Source: Endomychus coccineus
Taxonomy: Eukaryota > Arthropoda > Insecta > Coleoptera > Endomychidae
Length of the DNA stretch: 64,000 nt
Assembly (NCBI GenBank): GCA_958510875.1
Contig: OY294067.1
Location: 145,332,940-145,396,939, forward strand
Direction: 5' to 3'
The first letter of the stretch is position 1, and every line of letters begins with the position of its first letter. Made by a program: the position numbers and the translations under genes. The notes under the pieces are model-generated. The model searched no databases, was not told the origin of the DNA, and worked only from the letters and a program-made list of their open reading frames with translations. Positions 43,111 to 55,989 of this stretch are shown here, one piece after another.

Positions 43111-44727
43111 TAAGTAACTGATATCAATCTCCTGCTTTTTCAAATGTGCGTTTCATCGAAAACTGTGATTTTGAGAGTATTAAACAACACAAGGCAAGTT
43201 AAATCATTGAACAACATATATTCTGAAACCCTTGTATCAAAACAATTCTTGATTGTTGTTACATGACGAAAATTAAAGCTTGATTTCGGGCACCAGATTC
43301 AACTGCCCCCAACTTTTTTATGTAGGATATATCAAACGTCAGGTTGATGCTACCACACCAAACATAATTGTCAGACTCAAAGATAACATGCGTAAGAATA
43401 ATTAAAACATAGCTGTTGGCGTCTATCCGAATAAGAATTAGATGTCAACCTGTGAGGCATTCACAGGAGGACATTGCTCGTACGCTATATTCGAAATATA
43501 ATTTCAGAGTCATCTATACCCTTTGCATCCCTTTCAAAGATTGCAAGGAAGTGTACATTGACCAATGGACATAAATATACAAGAAACTCATTCACTGTAC
43601 TTGATAAGCAAACCATTCATTTGACTACAACAATACAAACGTTTTCAATATTGATTAGAAGAATGAAAAACGTTTGATATTAGAAAGTATGCAAACTGAG
43701 AGAGAAAATTTTTTTAATAATTCCAAGCTTTATAATAATGTGATTTAAACATATCCAAATTCAGATATATTAATGATCGCTTTCACTTGTCAAGGGTAAT
43801 ATAATGAGACCTTGACATACAGTCGACTATTTTGGATGCTTCTTAATTGCGACTGAGTCTTATAATACACACAATTGGTATTTAATCTGATGAAAGTCCT
43901 AGCACATAGCACGAGGGCTTTCATCTCTGATCATTAAGGACAAAATTATGTCGAGATTAATAAATACAAGAGAAAATAGTCGCTAAATAACTAAGGTCTT
44001 GTTATATTTATGAAGATTGTTCCTAGAATCCAATTAATTCATTATATGGAAGAGACATATTCACGAACTAGCCGAATAGTCGCTAATATTGCATGTTGAT
44101 TGGTCTTGTCAAACAATAAACAAAGGTGTAATTGTCCGAAGACTGCTATTTGACAGATGAAAGTAATAATCTATTCAATTTAACATCAAAAGGTATAAGT
44201 TATCTGAAATTCTGAAATTTTCGAATAATTTCCATAGATTTATGTACTTTATTTTCAGTAATAGAAGTAATGCATATAATACATTGAAATGTGGAACATA
44301 GAACAGCTGATTCTCCAAAATTATCAAATTTATCTAGACATGTAGAAATAATAGAATAGTAGTATTTGATAAGTGAATTTCAATCTATTTCATGCATATT
44401 GATTTCATTATATTGACCATATGCTTCATGAACATTTTCTCATAATATTCTTTCAAACACCACCGATTCAATGGTTTCCGCAATTTTGACGCATCAATAA
44501 TCATAATCATCTATTCTTTTCTAAAGTACATGCAAACACTAGTTAACATAAAACATAAAAGATAGACATAAACTGTCGAAACGTCAATAACAAACTTTGA
44601 CAATAATTTAAGTTAATTTGAAACTGCTTTCACGCAAATTTCAAAAAATCGTTCTATAACAATAACAGCAAAAATAATTATTGAAGTAAACTAAAATGTA
44701 CACCATACTTTGACAGTTTATATCACG
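43111..44727. other. No gene recognised
   Basis: AT-rich. The frames 43474-43677 and neighbours have no motif. No repeat borders were found. Confidence 0.5.
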
Positions 44728-44793
44728 CGGCCATATGATGTAGGGGTAGTTCACCCGCCTCCAACTCAACCGACTCGAGTTCGATTATCAGAA
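44728..44793 (+). repeat. tRNA-like sequence (possible SINE head)
   Basis: A GATGTAGGGGTAGTTCA block resembles a tRNA A-box (44737-44753), and GAGTTCGATTATC (44777-44789) resembles a B-box. The spacing is tRNA-like, but the stems do not close, and the B-box departs from GGTTCGANTCC at two or three positions. A decayed SINE head is the likeliest reading. Confidence 0.35.
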
Positions 44794-46689
44794 ATGAAAA
44801 TGTTGTCTTGTGAATTTCCTTGAATACATTATCAATTTGAATATCATTCAATTGTGTTATTAATAGTATCATCATCTATGTCTATTCCATTAACCACTGA
44901 TGAAATAAAATGATAACTATTGTAAACCAAAATCCGCATGTGAAATTTTATTTATTTTGGAAGTTTGTATAAGTTTCAACAGTACTTGTGTCAACCTAAA
45001 ACCTGAGAAAATTATTGCAATTTCTGCTTCTTAATAACCGAAGATGAGCAGAGCGGATCAGAATGAATCATCAAAATAATTGATACTGCACATTTCATGT
45101 AGCTATATGTAATAAATTTGAGAACAAGTATGGAGCTTAAAGCAGAAGCGTGGATATACTATGAAGTGAGAACCATTGAAACGAAATAAAGTGCGCCTTA
45201 CTTCCCCAACTATATTCGTACCTCGAAAGGAACTTGAAAAGAAACGAGCGAGGACGAGCATAATTAGTAGAACAGTCTTTAAGTGATCTTCTTTGAAAAG
45301 TAAAATTGAAGTTAAGTAGACTTGATGCGTACAAAGTGTAAACAAATTCCCAAGGCAGTTTGCTGTTGAGAATAATAATTATTCAGAACAGCCTCTATTC
45401 AAATTTGTCTGATATTTCAGACGCAAAAGCTAACGCGATAGAACAAACAACATAGATTCACTTCACATGAAACTTCTCATACTTCCGTAAACTATGCCCT
45501 CTCATACACCAATAAGACTGAATTTACAAGGCAGAATAACCTTCAGCATCATACACAGCGAAATGAATACACGAAAAGGAAAAGTAGTATTTGATTAAAT
45601 AACATTTCCTTATAACCTCTCAGAATATCTGTAGTATAACTCATGAGAATTGTGCATAATTGGATTGCAGAAAGGGAAGGCAAAAATCTCAATAATTTCA
45701 ACATGGTTATATGCATAACTGTGTATGAGAAAGATTCGAGGGTTGACTATCAGCGCAGAATATCATCATCTAGGGTGGCTTGAGGTGTCTAAAATAATGA
45801 ACTATAGAATGAAAACGAACTATTTCGCAATGCCAAATGGCGAGCGAAACATCGAAATCAGTATAGTATGTCTGCCGAAATCATCCATGAATCAGTTACC
45901 TCCCAAGGGTACTAAATCTATATGAATTATTCATTATATGAACAACTGATCATCAGATATAAGTTCGGAAACTATAAATACTCTTGGTGATATTAACTTA
46001 ATCAAATTCTTCCAACAGCACATGATTCAAAATGACAACCCTATATTATTATATGTAGTATTCTCATTAATATGAAGTCTTCCGCTGTTCCAGCGTGAAA
46101 TTATTGTTTTATTTCATAGCCAACTTTCCAGTTTTTTACTAGGACATTCAAGGCTATGTTCGCTCTCTTACATTTTTCGCATTTCTCTTGAGATTGGGTT
46201 CTAATTCATAGTCCTTGTCATCGCTATTTCATTCTTCAGAAGGCATAATATACACTGAAGATTCTTCTCTTCTATATATAAGTTTCACTAACACTTTTTT
46301 GATAAATTAAACATCTAGAGAGTACATCAACAAAATATGGTATGGTCGTTGAATAGTGTGATAGTTATACCAATTCTCACCGACGAGAAAGGGAAAATGG
46401 ATACGAAATGATATTCTCAAGTTGTTTTGAATATAATGTCACCAGAAACCGGAAACGTTCCGGGCGAGTTCATGTTAATGCCAGCCACTATCCAGATGCT
46501 GATTCATATTGATTGGAGTTCGAACTCGCCTCGACGAGGTGCCAGTTTTATGAGATGCTTCCTTTTGCTTTTTCAAGGGTCGTTCCCTTCTTCTCAACAC
46601 AAGTACAGACTTTTCCACTTTGTAGCTCTGGCGCGAGTGTGAGAAGGAATATGGTAAATTACAAGTTATACTTTTGCATTATCAGGACT
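44794..46689. other. No gene recognised
   Basis: Short frames only (45103-45345 minus, 45725-45925 plus, 46427-46710 plus), none with a known motif. The last 300 bases may be the decayed end of the Ty3/gypsy-like relic. Confidence 0.45.
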
Positions 46690-47429
46690 AGCAACCTCAT
46701 AACTGACTAGAGATACCTGCATCAGTATTTTGTAGGGACCATCTCGTTCTGAGTGAAACTTCGCAGTTATTCCTCTCATGGTGTTGCCTGAGGCGTGCGT
46801 GTGAACTCATACTGAATCTCCAATTTTGAATGGATCAACATTACTCCTTTCGGTATCTGCTTAAATCTTATGGCGATCTTGAATTTTTCCATTCAAAGTC
46901 TCAACCTCTTGGCAAGTAGTTGAAATATTTCTACAGATAAGGGATTATTAGAGGAAGGACATTTCCAGTTTCCGTTACAGTCCTGAAATCATGTTTGAAA
47001 TTATACGGTATTCGTAACTCACGTTCGAATGTCAAGTAAGCAGTAGTCCTTCCTGTAGATTCACACCATACGGAGTTCATGGCAAAACGAGTGACAGCAA
47101 GCTTCTTAGGTCATAATCGATGAGCATTCCCTACTAGAATACCGAGTCGTAGTTCCAGGTCACGATTTTTCTGCTCCACCATGTTAGGTGATGGGTGATA
47201 AAGAGGAGTGAATGATTTCTTTGTACCTAAGGTGTAGCATACCGGTTGCGTGACGGCTGATACAAATTGGCCATTGCTGCTACTCATAATTTTGCGATGT
47301 ATTCCATGACGGGAAAATACTTCATTAATAAGAGTGAGAGCTTACTCTTTTGCAGTAGCACGATGTAAGGCAAACAACTCGACTCACTCCGTGGATATAT
47401 CTGCAACTATAAGTTTTCATTTCACCATC

Positions 47430-47789
47430 TTTTTTCGGGACGAGTACTACCGGTGCAGACCGTGAACTATCACAATCTTATATTATTCCTCTAGCTAACA
47501 GTTGACTCAATTCAATTTCCAACAATGATTACCCAGCTGGAGACATTCGATACGGAGGCAACGCAATCGGACAATAATTCCCTGTGTTGATATGATGTTT
47601 TGCATAGAGAGTCGGCTCTCGCCCCAGACTGGAAATATCCTCGTGCTGTTCCAGAAAATCATTGAAACGAGAACGTTGTTCATCTGTGAGCATGGTTCCT
47701 TCTTCTAAACGCAAGTAATCAATTTTTCCACTTTCAGGAATTGAGTAAAACGCGATATCGGAAATATGATTTTCAGATTCAAACAGCAA
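47430..47789 (-). pseudogene. Ty3/gypsy-like pol: pre-RT and first RT motif
   Basis: The 86-codon frame (47789-47529) covers the stretch between protease and reverse transcriptase, with TMLTDEQRSRFNDFLEQHED and EPTLYAKHHINTG, continuing after an in-frame stop through ELSQLLARGIIQ to VLVPKKDGEMK. That is RT fingers motif 1 and nothing beyond. Integrase sequence follows within about 40 bases, so the catalytic RT and RNase H domains were deleted. Confidence 0.8.
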
Positions 47790-48043
47790 TTCATATCGAG
47801 CGGATTGATTATCAGAGAAGTACCACTTTTTATCATAGAAATTTAAGATAAATTTTGCATCCTATACCAAAAAATGTTTTAATGAGAGCATCTGGAAAAA
47901 TACTGAATTTGGTAGGTACGATCTTGTCTTTAACCTTAACGTCAACACTGGTGAGAAGGACATCTTCCAATTTACCTTCACCGTCAGCAAACTTTACCGT
48001 GATATGCTCCTAATGGAAAGTTTGACCTTCTCGTTTCAAAAAA

Positions 48044-48411
48044 TCATACAGTAATTTGCCAGCAATCCTCTGTTTCGCCACTGTCTATCAGACCCAGACG
48101 ACCTAATGTATTGACATGCATCATTGGCCGTGAACGAGGCGCAATAAGTGTATCTATAGTGAAGAATTCCATTGGAGCCATCTCAATTTTGTCAAAAGAA
48201 GGACAATTTGAACGAATATAGCCTGGTTCGCCGCAACCATAGCATGAAACTGGGGAACTGACAATACACCGCGAAATGTTGGGTGACACTGAATCAGAAT
48301 AGCTCGGCCCAGAGAAAATTGAATCACGTAAAGACTCTTTAGCACGTGCATATGTTTTGGACTCTTCGTTTCCCTCAGAGGTCCTATAAATAAGTTCCCT
48401 ATATTCGTCAA
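48044..48411 (-). pseudogene. Ty3/gypsy-like gag zinc knuckle and protease start
   Basis: Two overlapping frames cover a gag C-terminus (YRELIYRTSEGNESK, in the frame of 48411) and, one frame over, the knuckle C-x2-C-x4-Y...C. The knuckle's His position is taken by Tyr (CYGCGEPGYIRSNC), so metal binding is probably impaired. The protease start GRLGLIDSGETE follows. A frameshift separates the two. Confidence 0.75.
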
Positions 48412-48990
48412 AAGTGTGTCCCGGATTCTTACAATATTGACAGCGAATGCGGTTTTGAATCTTTCCTCACTACTTTATCACTACCATAAAAAGTTTCTTC
48501 AACTAATCTAGATTTTGTTAAGTGCTCATTGAGAGTTTTTACTCTATCACGTGAAATTTTTTCTCTAATTTTGTAATTTGATAGTTCGTAAACCATGTTC
48601 AATTGAACTCCTTCTGTTTTAGTTCAGATAAGGAGTGCTAATATCGGAAGCATTTTACAAATGTAGGCGTATTTACTCCTGTTCGGTTGCGAACAGTTCG
48701 CGATAAACTTCATAAGCTGGTTTTTGTGGACCAAATGTGATTTTCAAAAGAACTAACGCCTCATCCCATGTTTGTACTGTTGTCTTCACACTTTGACACC
48801 ACCTTGCCGCGAACCCATCAAACAACATCGGGAGTCCTTTGAGGGCATTTTAGTCGGATAATTGAGCACAATCCTAATATATAACAATGGTATCAATAAA
48901 AACATTCACTTCTGAGTCGTTAGAACCGTCAGATCGAGATAAACACTTCAAAAAGTTCCCACTTTATGCAACACCCTGTGAAGTGGTATC

Positions 48991-49731
48991 TACTACATGT
49001 TAATTGTTCGTTGATTAAAACTACGTTTGCCATATAGTTACTTTCTACATTATTTCCCTGTTTAAACGTATGCAATTTCATAAACAAATGTAGAAAGTAC
49101 TTGCGACCAGCCAGGTTTTCAATTGGGCTTGATTTTCACAATGTTCAGGCGGTTGAAAAAAAGCGAGCAAAGCTTGAAACACACACTGATATTATAAAAA
49201 CTTTGTTAACAAGTTAACAGAGTTCTTAAATTGAGTTTCAGAAGCACGTTAAGAGTTTTTAGTTCTCAAATGTTGACAAAATGTTTCATGCTTATCAATC
49301 GGTAAACCTGGAGTCCATTGAAGCAATTCTGAACACAACACGAGAATAATAACCGATAAGATCCACTAAATAAATTCAACAAATCCTTCAAGTCTTCTAG
49401 CCAATAGTTGGAGCGCCACTATAAAAGGATATTGATAGTTTTATGATTGAATTTCATAGAAACACTTTGAAGGGGTGGAATTTTAGAATTTGATGAATCT
49501 ACAGTTACAATTCAGAAAGCTCATAATATTAACTTGAGAAAATAATCTTAATTAATTAAAGCCGAAACGTCATCCTCCACTCCACTCATAGATGGCAAGA
49601 CCATTTAATTGTATTTTTAACTCAAGGATGAGTAAATGGGATTTGTTATAGAAGCTAATTCTAGAGAGATATTTGCTTATGAAAATAGGACATCTAATGA
49701 TACTCAAATATAGTCTTTTGATATCGTAATT
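48991..49731. other. No gene recognised
   Basis: Lies upstream of the gag of the gypsy-like relic (minus strand) and could contain its 5' untranslated region or LTR, but I found no matching repeat on the other side. Confidence 0.4.
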
Positions 49732-50740
49732 TTGTCAATGAATTCTGTGAAAACCCAGAATCACAAAAGGCCTGACGTTGTTCTCCTCGATGAACAAAAA
49801 GACTATGTATGTCATAAAATTCTCTCCTCCGGCAGAGAAGAACATATTCTCGAAATAGGAGGGAAAATGGACAAAGTATCAAGATCTCCTGTTCGAGGTC
49901 CGCACTCTATACCCAGGTCATAAGTTCATATCAGTGATTCTGATAATTGGTGTTTTGAGCGGAATTCGGTCTTCGCTGCGTTCCATCTCAAAGATCATTC
50001 TGGGTTGTAAGAACTAAGGGCAAATCTCGATATACCGAAGGCAGATGGCAGTCATTCTGAGTTCAATAAGTCTATTGAAGGCACATGATTTGGAGAATTG
50101 AAGCTACTCAGCGACTGCTCGGGAAGATTAGTTTCGGTTGACTAATTTGTTTTTTTTTGGCGCAATTGCTGCGTTTTCGGCGCGTGCAGCAGCATCGACC
50201 TACCTAGAGCGCCCCAAAATTTTGAATGACCATCAATATGGCTTTCGTCAGCAGAGATCAAAAAGATATGTACTTGCCTATGTGATATATTCATGGGTCT
50301 TATCTTTTGAAAGATATAGAGAAGAATTTATTCGGCTCTGGCAGTAAAGCTTCCTTGGGAAATTTTTCTCATGTAGTTTTCTGTATTGCACATGGATTTG
50401 TCTTGACATCAATTATGATTTAGATTTGTATCAACAATCTGTTATAAATCACCTTCTGTCTCGTTCACAGCTTCGCAGATGATGGTACACATGAAACCGC
50501 TTCATCACCTAGAGCCCTATATCATCAAATTCAGCCAAAGGAGCAAGACAGAAACAGGTCGACGCAACTACTGAAGATCTGGCTATGATTTTATAACGGG
50601 AATTTGACAACTTAGTAGAAGTTAATGCAACCAAATCTCAATGTTATGTTATGTTCAGTAGATAACCGAAATGATCGACTGAGCCAAAAAGGTACGACAA
50701 TTCAACAATAAGGCAGGCACTGATCGATTCTCGATCTGAG
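49732..50740 (+). pseudogene. LINE relic, reverse transcriptase of an R1/I-like element (plus)
   Basis: Plus frames carry ILNDHQYGFRQQRSKRYVLAY (50215-50280, fingers; usual form HQYGFR..RST.D.LA). After a deletion comes a FADDGTHETASS block (50470-50510, palm catalytic motif, FADD intact), and then LVEVNATKSQCYVMFSR (50615-50665; usual V.FNA.KTQ...F). The middle of the palm, about 80 codons, is reduced. The 5' frame at 49732-49923 includes SGREEHILEIGGKMDKVS, a block also found near 6.69 kb. Whether it belongs to this LINE is unclear. Confidence 0.65.
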
Positions 50741-50765
50741 GCATTTCTAGCAAATATGATTATCA

Positions 50766-51650
50766 TTAATGAATCAATACATAAAGCTTAATTCTCAACA
50801 GCAATTTTTGAAATAAACTCTCACCAAAACCGTTGTCCGTCTCCATCGCCAAATTAAAACTACATTCAGGTTGACTTCTGTTATTCAAGAACATAATTTC
50901 ACATTTAGCTTCATAAATCCAAGCTTTGATAATGCCCCAGTGTGATGTAAATTCAAGTTTTCTTCTCCATCTTCTGAAAATTTGCAATCGTTTCACTCTA
51001 CGTGAGCTCCGAAACCCTAGATACATAATTTCAATTTGAAGTTCCAACTATTGCTAGACGTAACAGTAATATACTCGTAGTATTAATTATTCAAATAATG
51101 ATACAAGAATTTACTCTGTGAAAGATGTTTACAACTGTATGGTGCAGACATTCACTGTGATGTCATATTCTAATTCGATTTCAACCAGGTGAATAAATAG
51201 TTAGTGTTCAAGGTTATGTTGTAAACCATTTTTCATATGCTTTGTGGACTATCACAAATATTTGTATCCTAGAAGTGGGAGAGTAGGAGGCAAGAAAATC
51301 TCATCGTACAGGAAACACCTTTCTGGTGTTTATTCAGTGAATTCGGGCTGTAGGTATTCGTGGAACGTAGTTACATGAATTACGAATTACATCGATCTAG
51401 AAATTGGATATGATGAGAAATTACGAAGTTGTTAATATCATACTTTGTAGATATTATTTCCATTATACTAGAAGCTGTATTAAATTTGAACTCCATCATC
51501 TCTAGCAGAGTCTTCCATAGTGGCAACAGATGTTCTATGCATCTCACTAGTGGGGTTGATACCACAAGGCATTGGAGCAAGAATAATGATAATAGCTCAT
51601 GTGATGTTGAATCAAATGCCTTTTGCACAGCTTGAGCATAGCTGTAGGGG
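50766..51650 (-). pseudogene. LINE relic, reverse transcriptase pieces (minus)
   Basis: Minus frame 51628-51380 begins MQKAFDSTSHELLSLFLLQC (usual form .KAFDS..H..L...L) with LVRCIEHLLP. Minus frame 51047-50766 begins ELQIEIMYLGFRSSRR and has EFTSHWGIIKAWIYEAKCEI, like the post-palm YLG segment and thumb. The palm with the catalytic motif is missing between them. The clade cannot be fixed. It points toward the plus LINE relic ending at 50740, tail to tail. Confidence 0.55.
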
Positions 51651-53916
51651 GAATTCCAGGTTGAATTAATTTAATTCTCCAGCTAATATGTAATATGTTT
51701 AGTTTTGTATCATCAATTGTTCCTGAAGCAGATCAATTATTTCATGTCCAGTTGTAATAATATTCATTTTATCATTAATAATTGTATGTAGTAGTTTGAA
51801 TGTTTGAAATGTTGAGCAATCTTTAGTGGAATTTCATGATTAGTGGGAGAACTTTGACCTTCGAAGCGATCACGCCTGTACATATTTTGCATATTAAGTA
51901 GATGTCATCGCAAGTTAGCAGAGGTGGCTCATGGGAGTTTTTCTTCCACGTTTAAAACAGTTTTCATCCATGTTTGAGTTGATTATGTGATTTCATGATT
52001 CAAGGTTGATTTCGTTTCTTTAAAGCAATAGGTATAAAGTTAGCAGTTTATCAATCTAGATAAGTTTTTCGTTGTTATCTCTATTTATACATTAGACGTT
52101 TTATTACACCTAATAGCTGTAACTAGATTAAACATAAATTCTCGGGAAATAGATCATATTAACACTCATGCTTTTTCTCGTCTTCACGTACGTTTCGGTC
52201 TCACGACCTCCATCAGAAGAATCATTATGTCTGAAACTGGATTTCTTAAACTAATTGTATTACACAAAGCGTCCTTATCGCACCAATTTCATTCAAAATG
52301 TCCACGTCGCCGAAACGAACAGGAACACGAATAATTGAAATTGTAGCTAGATTATTTACTTACATTATTTTAAGATAGTTCGTACCATTGTTGATAATAT
52401 TTTCGAAAATTGCACAGTTTATTTTCCTTTACTTCACAGAGGATGTAAATAAGGAACATATACTTCTCATCATACTACTAGTCTTATTGAATCTGCACGA
52501 GCTATAAAAAACGTGTCCGGTTTATCCGTCTATATATAGTCATAGACTATGGACTCATATTTACTAGGTTCAGGATTTATATAACATCATAAAAATATCG
52601 ATGATCAGTTTTCAGGCACTACGAAAATATTGCAGCTTACACTATTTAGAGAAAATGATGATCAGCTGTGCATTCTGTTTTTCCTCCTTTTTCACAAATC
52701 GGAAAGTTATCCCATTTTACTCGAAGTCAGTTTTGCATCAATTGACTATATAATTGTTTTACCTCGCAGGAGTATATAGTAAAATTCGCGCCTATTCTTT
52801 TTTGCTTTGAAAAACTAAACAGTGAATGGAGTTGATCCTTTATACCTTGTTTCTCAAGTATATAGTAAAAGGCGCTTAAACCTTTTCATACGTTGAACAT
52901 ATTAGGGCTCTTTTGCTGATGAAACCATTTCAGCGAGAAAATAAATGAAAATGTTGCTTACTAGTGTCATCCATGATAAGTCGATTGTCACTCGCTCCAG
53001 TAAGCCACGAGAAGTAAGTAGTTGTGAAAAGTGATGCTTGTTCTTTTGTAAGATTTTCAACACATAGTGGGTAAGTTACGTTACGTACGTGTTATATTTT
53101 ACTTATTAAGCTGATTAATCGATTACCAAACATTCTTCCGATTACAATGCTATTACAGGCTATTGTAAGTTTGTATTTGGTGATTAACTCGTGTTGAAAC
53201 GTGAGGTTATGTTCAGAATAAAGCTAATTTTCGAATGTTTGCATTGAATATGGTCCGAAAATTGAGTCCTCTCAGGAATTTTCTAGATTCTGAATTGTAA
53301 AATTATAACCATAATGAAATCGCAAATTGATGATGTCTGAATCCAATAACATTTACCAACCGTTCTCACGAAATGTACAGTTGTAGGTTGTAGGCAATAA
53401 AAAACGATAATTCTGTTTTGCTGTTATGATACCCAAATATAATAGTGAATACCCATAGGTATTCATGAAACTATACTCCCATCATACTGACATGTCAATA
53501 GTGAAAGTAAACTTTAATCACCCACGGACGGATGAACGGTTTTTTGCCATCTGTGAATAACCATTGTACATACTTGAACTTATTGAAACTTTCATTTCTC
53601 TCTTCAAATTACTATTCTGTTAATAATGGTGATATTATATATTCAATAGGGAAATAATTTGATTATGACAATGATCGACTTTCGGGCGAAGAAAATTTCA
53701 AATTTGGCTCTCATATCAGCTGGACTACGTAGACACAAATAGGAGCTCAACCATTTAACAGTTGATAGAAAACCAAAGAAATTTAGGGAATGACTAAAGA
53801 GGTAATGATGATTAAATGAGGAATCAACTATACAGGGTGTATAGATTAGTCTAGACTCGAAAATAAAATTTGAAATTACGTTTGGTGTAACATTGTTCAT
53901 ATTTCATTTCAGGAAA
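51651..53916. other. No gene recognised; a small local duplication near 52.77 and 52.86 kb
   Basis: AT-rich sequence. The phrase AGTATATAGTAAAA occurs at about 52772-52785 and again at about 52857-52870, each followed by GC-rich GCGCC/GGCGC, a short local duplication. No frames with motifs were found. Confidence 0.45.
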
Positions 53917-55900
53917 ATTTCCCTTGTGACTACGCAACAGTTAGAATCAGAGCTGCATAAAGAAGAAAATAATCCATCATCTATCGCTAGAGCGGTTATA
54001 GTTGATCAAGTGCTATCTTTGACAAACGAGGAACTAGTTATCAAACAACAGACGTATTGCAACCACTTTGTTGTGATCTGATCCGATGGATCAGAACGAA
54101 CTATATCAGAGATGACGTCAAAATTTGATACAGAAATTTCTGCTCCTTCAACCTCAACTGGCACGAGATACCACAAAATACTGCATAATTATTTCGATTA
54201 TTTTTTCGAAGACTGGACTTTGATGGCAGAATATCTTGGTGGTGCTGACGATTCTGATTCAAGGGAAGGAGAACATGACTTGCCATTTAGTAGTAGTGGC
54301 GAACTGGAAACAAGAACACAAAAGAAAAGTTGATTGCTCTGATAGTGAGAATATAGTTGGAGAATCTGGAAACATTGTGAAAAGGGGAAATAAAAGAAAG
54401 ATGAGAAAAAATGCAAACAAGATGAACAAGAATACACAAAATCTAAAGGCGTTGCTACCTAAGCAAATAGAACCCAAATCAGATGTAGGCAAAAAATGAG
54501 GCAATGATTGAAGGCAGTCTGAAGAGTCAGAAACACGTCAGTTCACTTTCAAATACCACATAAGTGAACGCAAACGACCTATTTGTCTTCAATTCTTAAC
54601 TGAAACGTTGAATATGTTTCCCAAAAATATGTGTATTACACAGTAAGTAGTGCCGCATTTGGTTCTAAGGAAAACTTACGAGGCAAAAGTATACCACCAA
54701 ATAGAACAAATTATCACACAAAATTATCAGCTATCACTCTTTCTAAAATCCTTACAAAATTACCCTCACACCACTATCGGAAAAATTCAACCCATATATA
54801 CCTTCCACAATAATTCAAAATATTGTCCTATCTATATCAAATTTATGAAAAACGGCACATTGAACAGGAAATTGATGTTGTATTCCGAACAATTTTCGTT
54901 AAGAATTCCAACATTGGTTTTCATATTCAAAAGAAAGATAAATGCCTGAAATGTCTAATATTTGAACGATCAGAGGATGCTAATGATTCACTACAACAAG
55001 CAAAATTAGAGCATATGATTGATTTAAAACACATCAGAATAACACAAAACAAGTCCTCATATGCGTTAGCTTCGATTTGAAAACAGTTCTAAATACGCCT
55101 AACGGTGAATACGATTTTGTCTCACTCACGTGAACAACTCAACTCGCGATGGTTCTTGTTTTTACGTGAATGAAGTAAACGGAAAGCGCGGAGCAGAAGA
55201 AATATTCACCATATTACACAGGTACATAACCATATTGGATGAACGGGAATCTGTTAATAATTTATTGTTATATTGTGACTGCTCCTTCGAACAAAACCGT
55301 AATCGTACTGTCTTGGCTATGATTTATTCAACTTCACGAACCTGTGTCTTCATTGGAGTGATCCAAATTAATATTCTACCTACTAATCACACGTACATGC
55401 CAGTGGTTTCCGTATATGCAGTTATTGAGAAAATGTCAAGACATTCTATGATTTGAGCACCTTTCAACAGTAGGACTCAAGACCTCACAGTGCTCAATTA
55501 TTAGCTCTAGGGGAATTTCATAAGTGGGACGTTATAGGCGACAAGCATTTTTAGGGCTATCTTACCGGCTAAATCAACAAAATTGGGTTGATACTTCTCG
55601 AAAGAAAGATATGCAAAGTATCATCATCAAATACTCTATGAACGACAAAGCGCCATCATTTGAAATAGAAGTTAATACGAAAACGGAAGCAATTCTTATT
55701 GCCTGCTATAAAACAAAGATACCTGTATCAAAGCTAAAATATGATGCTCTTGATGAACTTTGCAAGGATAAGATCATTCCAGAACCATTTCATCATGAAT
55801 TTATCAATATTCCTACTTCTAGTATCATAGGGGATACCCTGCCAGAATCAGATATTCAGTTCCATTTGTTGTCTTTCAAAAAGTCTTATTTTTTGCTTTT
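53917..55900 (+). pseudogene. Broken copy of an insect repeat-protein (transposase-like) family with a YSDxCxxQN motif
   Basis: Plus frames in order. An acidic N-terminus comes first (LGGADDSDSREGEHDLPFSS), then a basic part (KRKMRKNANKMNKN). ERKRPICLQF..ETLN and GKSIPPNRT follow, then a PSHHYRKNSTHIYLPQ block. Next are NIGFHIQKKDKCLKCLIFER (54913-54972), NTRDGSCFYVNEVNGKRGAE (55137-55195) and NNLLLYCDCSFEQNRNRTVL (family form YSD.C.GQNRN; the Asp at the second position is Cys here). IEKMSRHSMI comes next, and a C-terminus ends DTLPESD. This order is one I know from a large, dispersed insect protein family of DUF7869 type that behaves like a DNA transposon. I cannot name the superfamily safely. 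It has at least four frameshifts or stops and no recognised ends. Confidence 0.6.
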
Positions 55901-55989
55901 GTGCCAAAGGAAACTCATAAAATACAATTTGTTTATGTCTATTTATATTTGAATGCGTGAATGTTGTCCTATTTTTGTTACAAAGTGCC

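Larger units (their letters stand above)
46690..48990 (-). mobile_element. Ty3/gypsy-like LTR retrotransposon relic (gag, protease start, RT start, integrase)
   Basis: Minus-strand order. A gag capsid part comes first: LFDGFAARW then TWDEALVLLKITFGPQKPAY and EVYRELFATEQE, 48850-48660. A CCHC zinc knuckle follows (CYGCGEPGYIRSNC, 48240-48200), then an aspartic protease start (GLIDSGE, where the family has DTG/DSG). Next is a pre-RT segment (DEQRSRFNDFLEQHEDI, HHINTG, 47690-47560) and the RT start (LSQLLARGIIQDCDSSRSAP, VVLVPKKDG, 47520-47430). The relic then jumps straight to integrase core pieces (STEWVELFALHRATAKE and a WP.KLAVTRFAMNSVW block, 47400-47050). RT palm, RNase H and the integrase zinc domain are missing. 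No LTRs or envelope gene were seen. Confidence 0.8.

Noticed and set aside
52190..52230. TTTCGGTCTCACGACCTCCATCAGAAG as a Penelope-type end
   Set aside because: The short inverted GGTC/GACC pattern is suggestive, but no coding remains or second copy were found around it.
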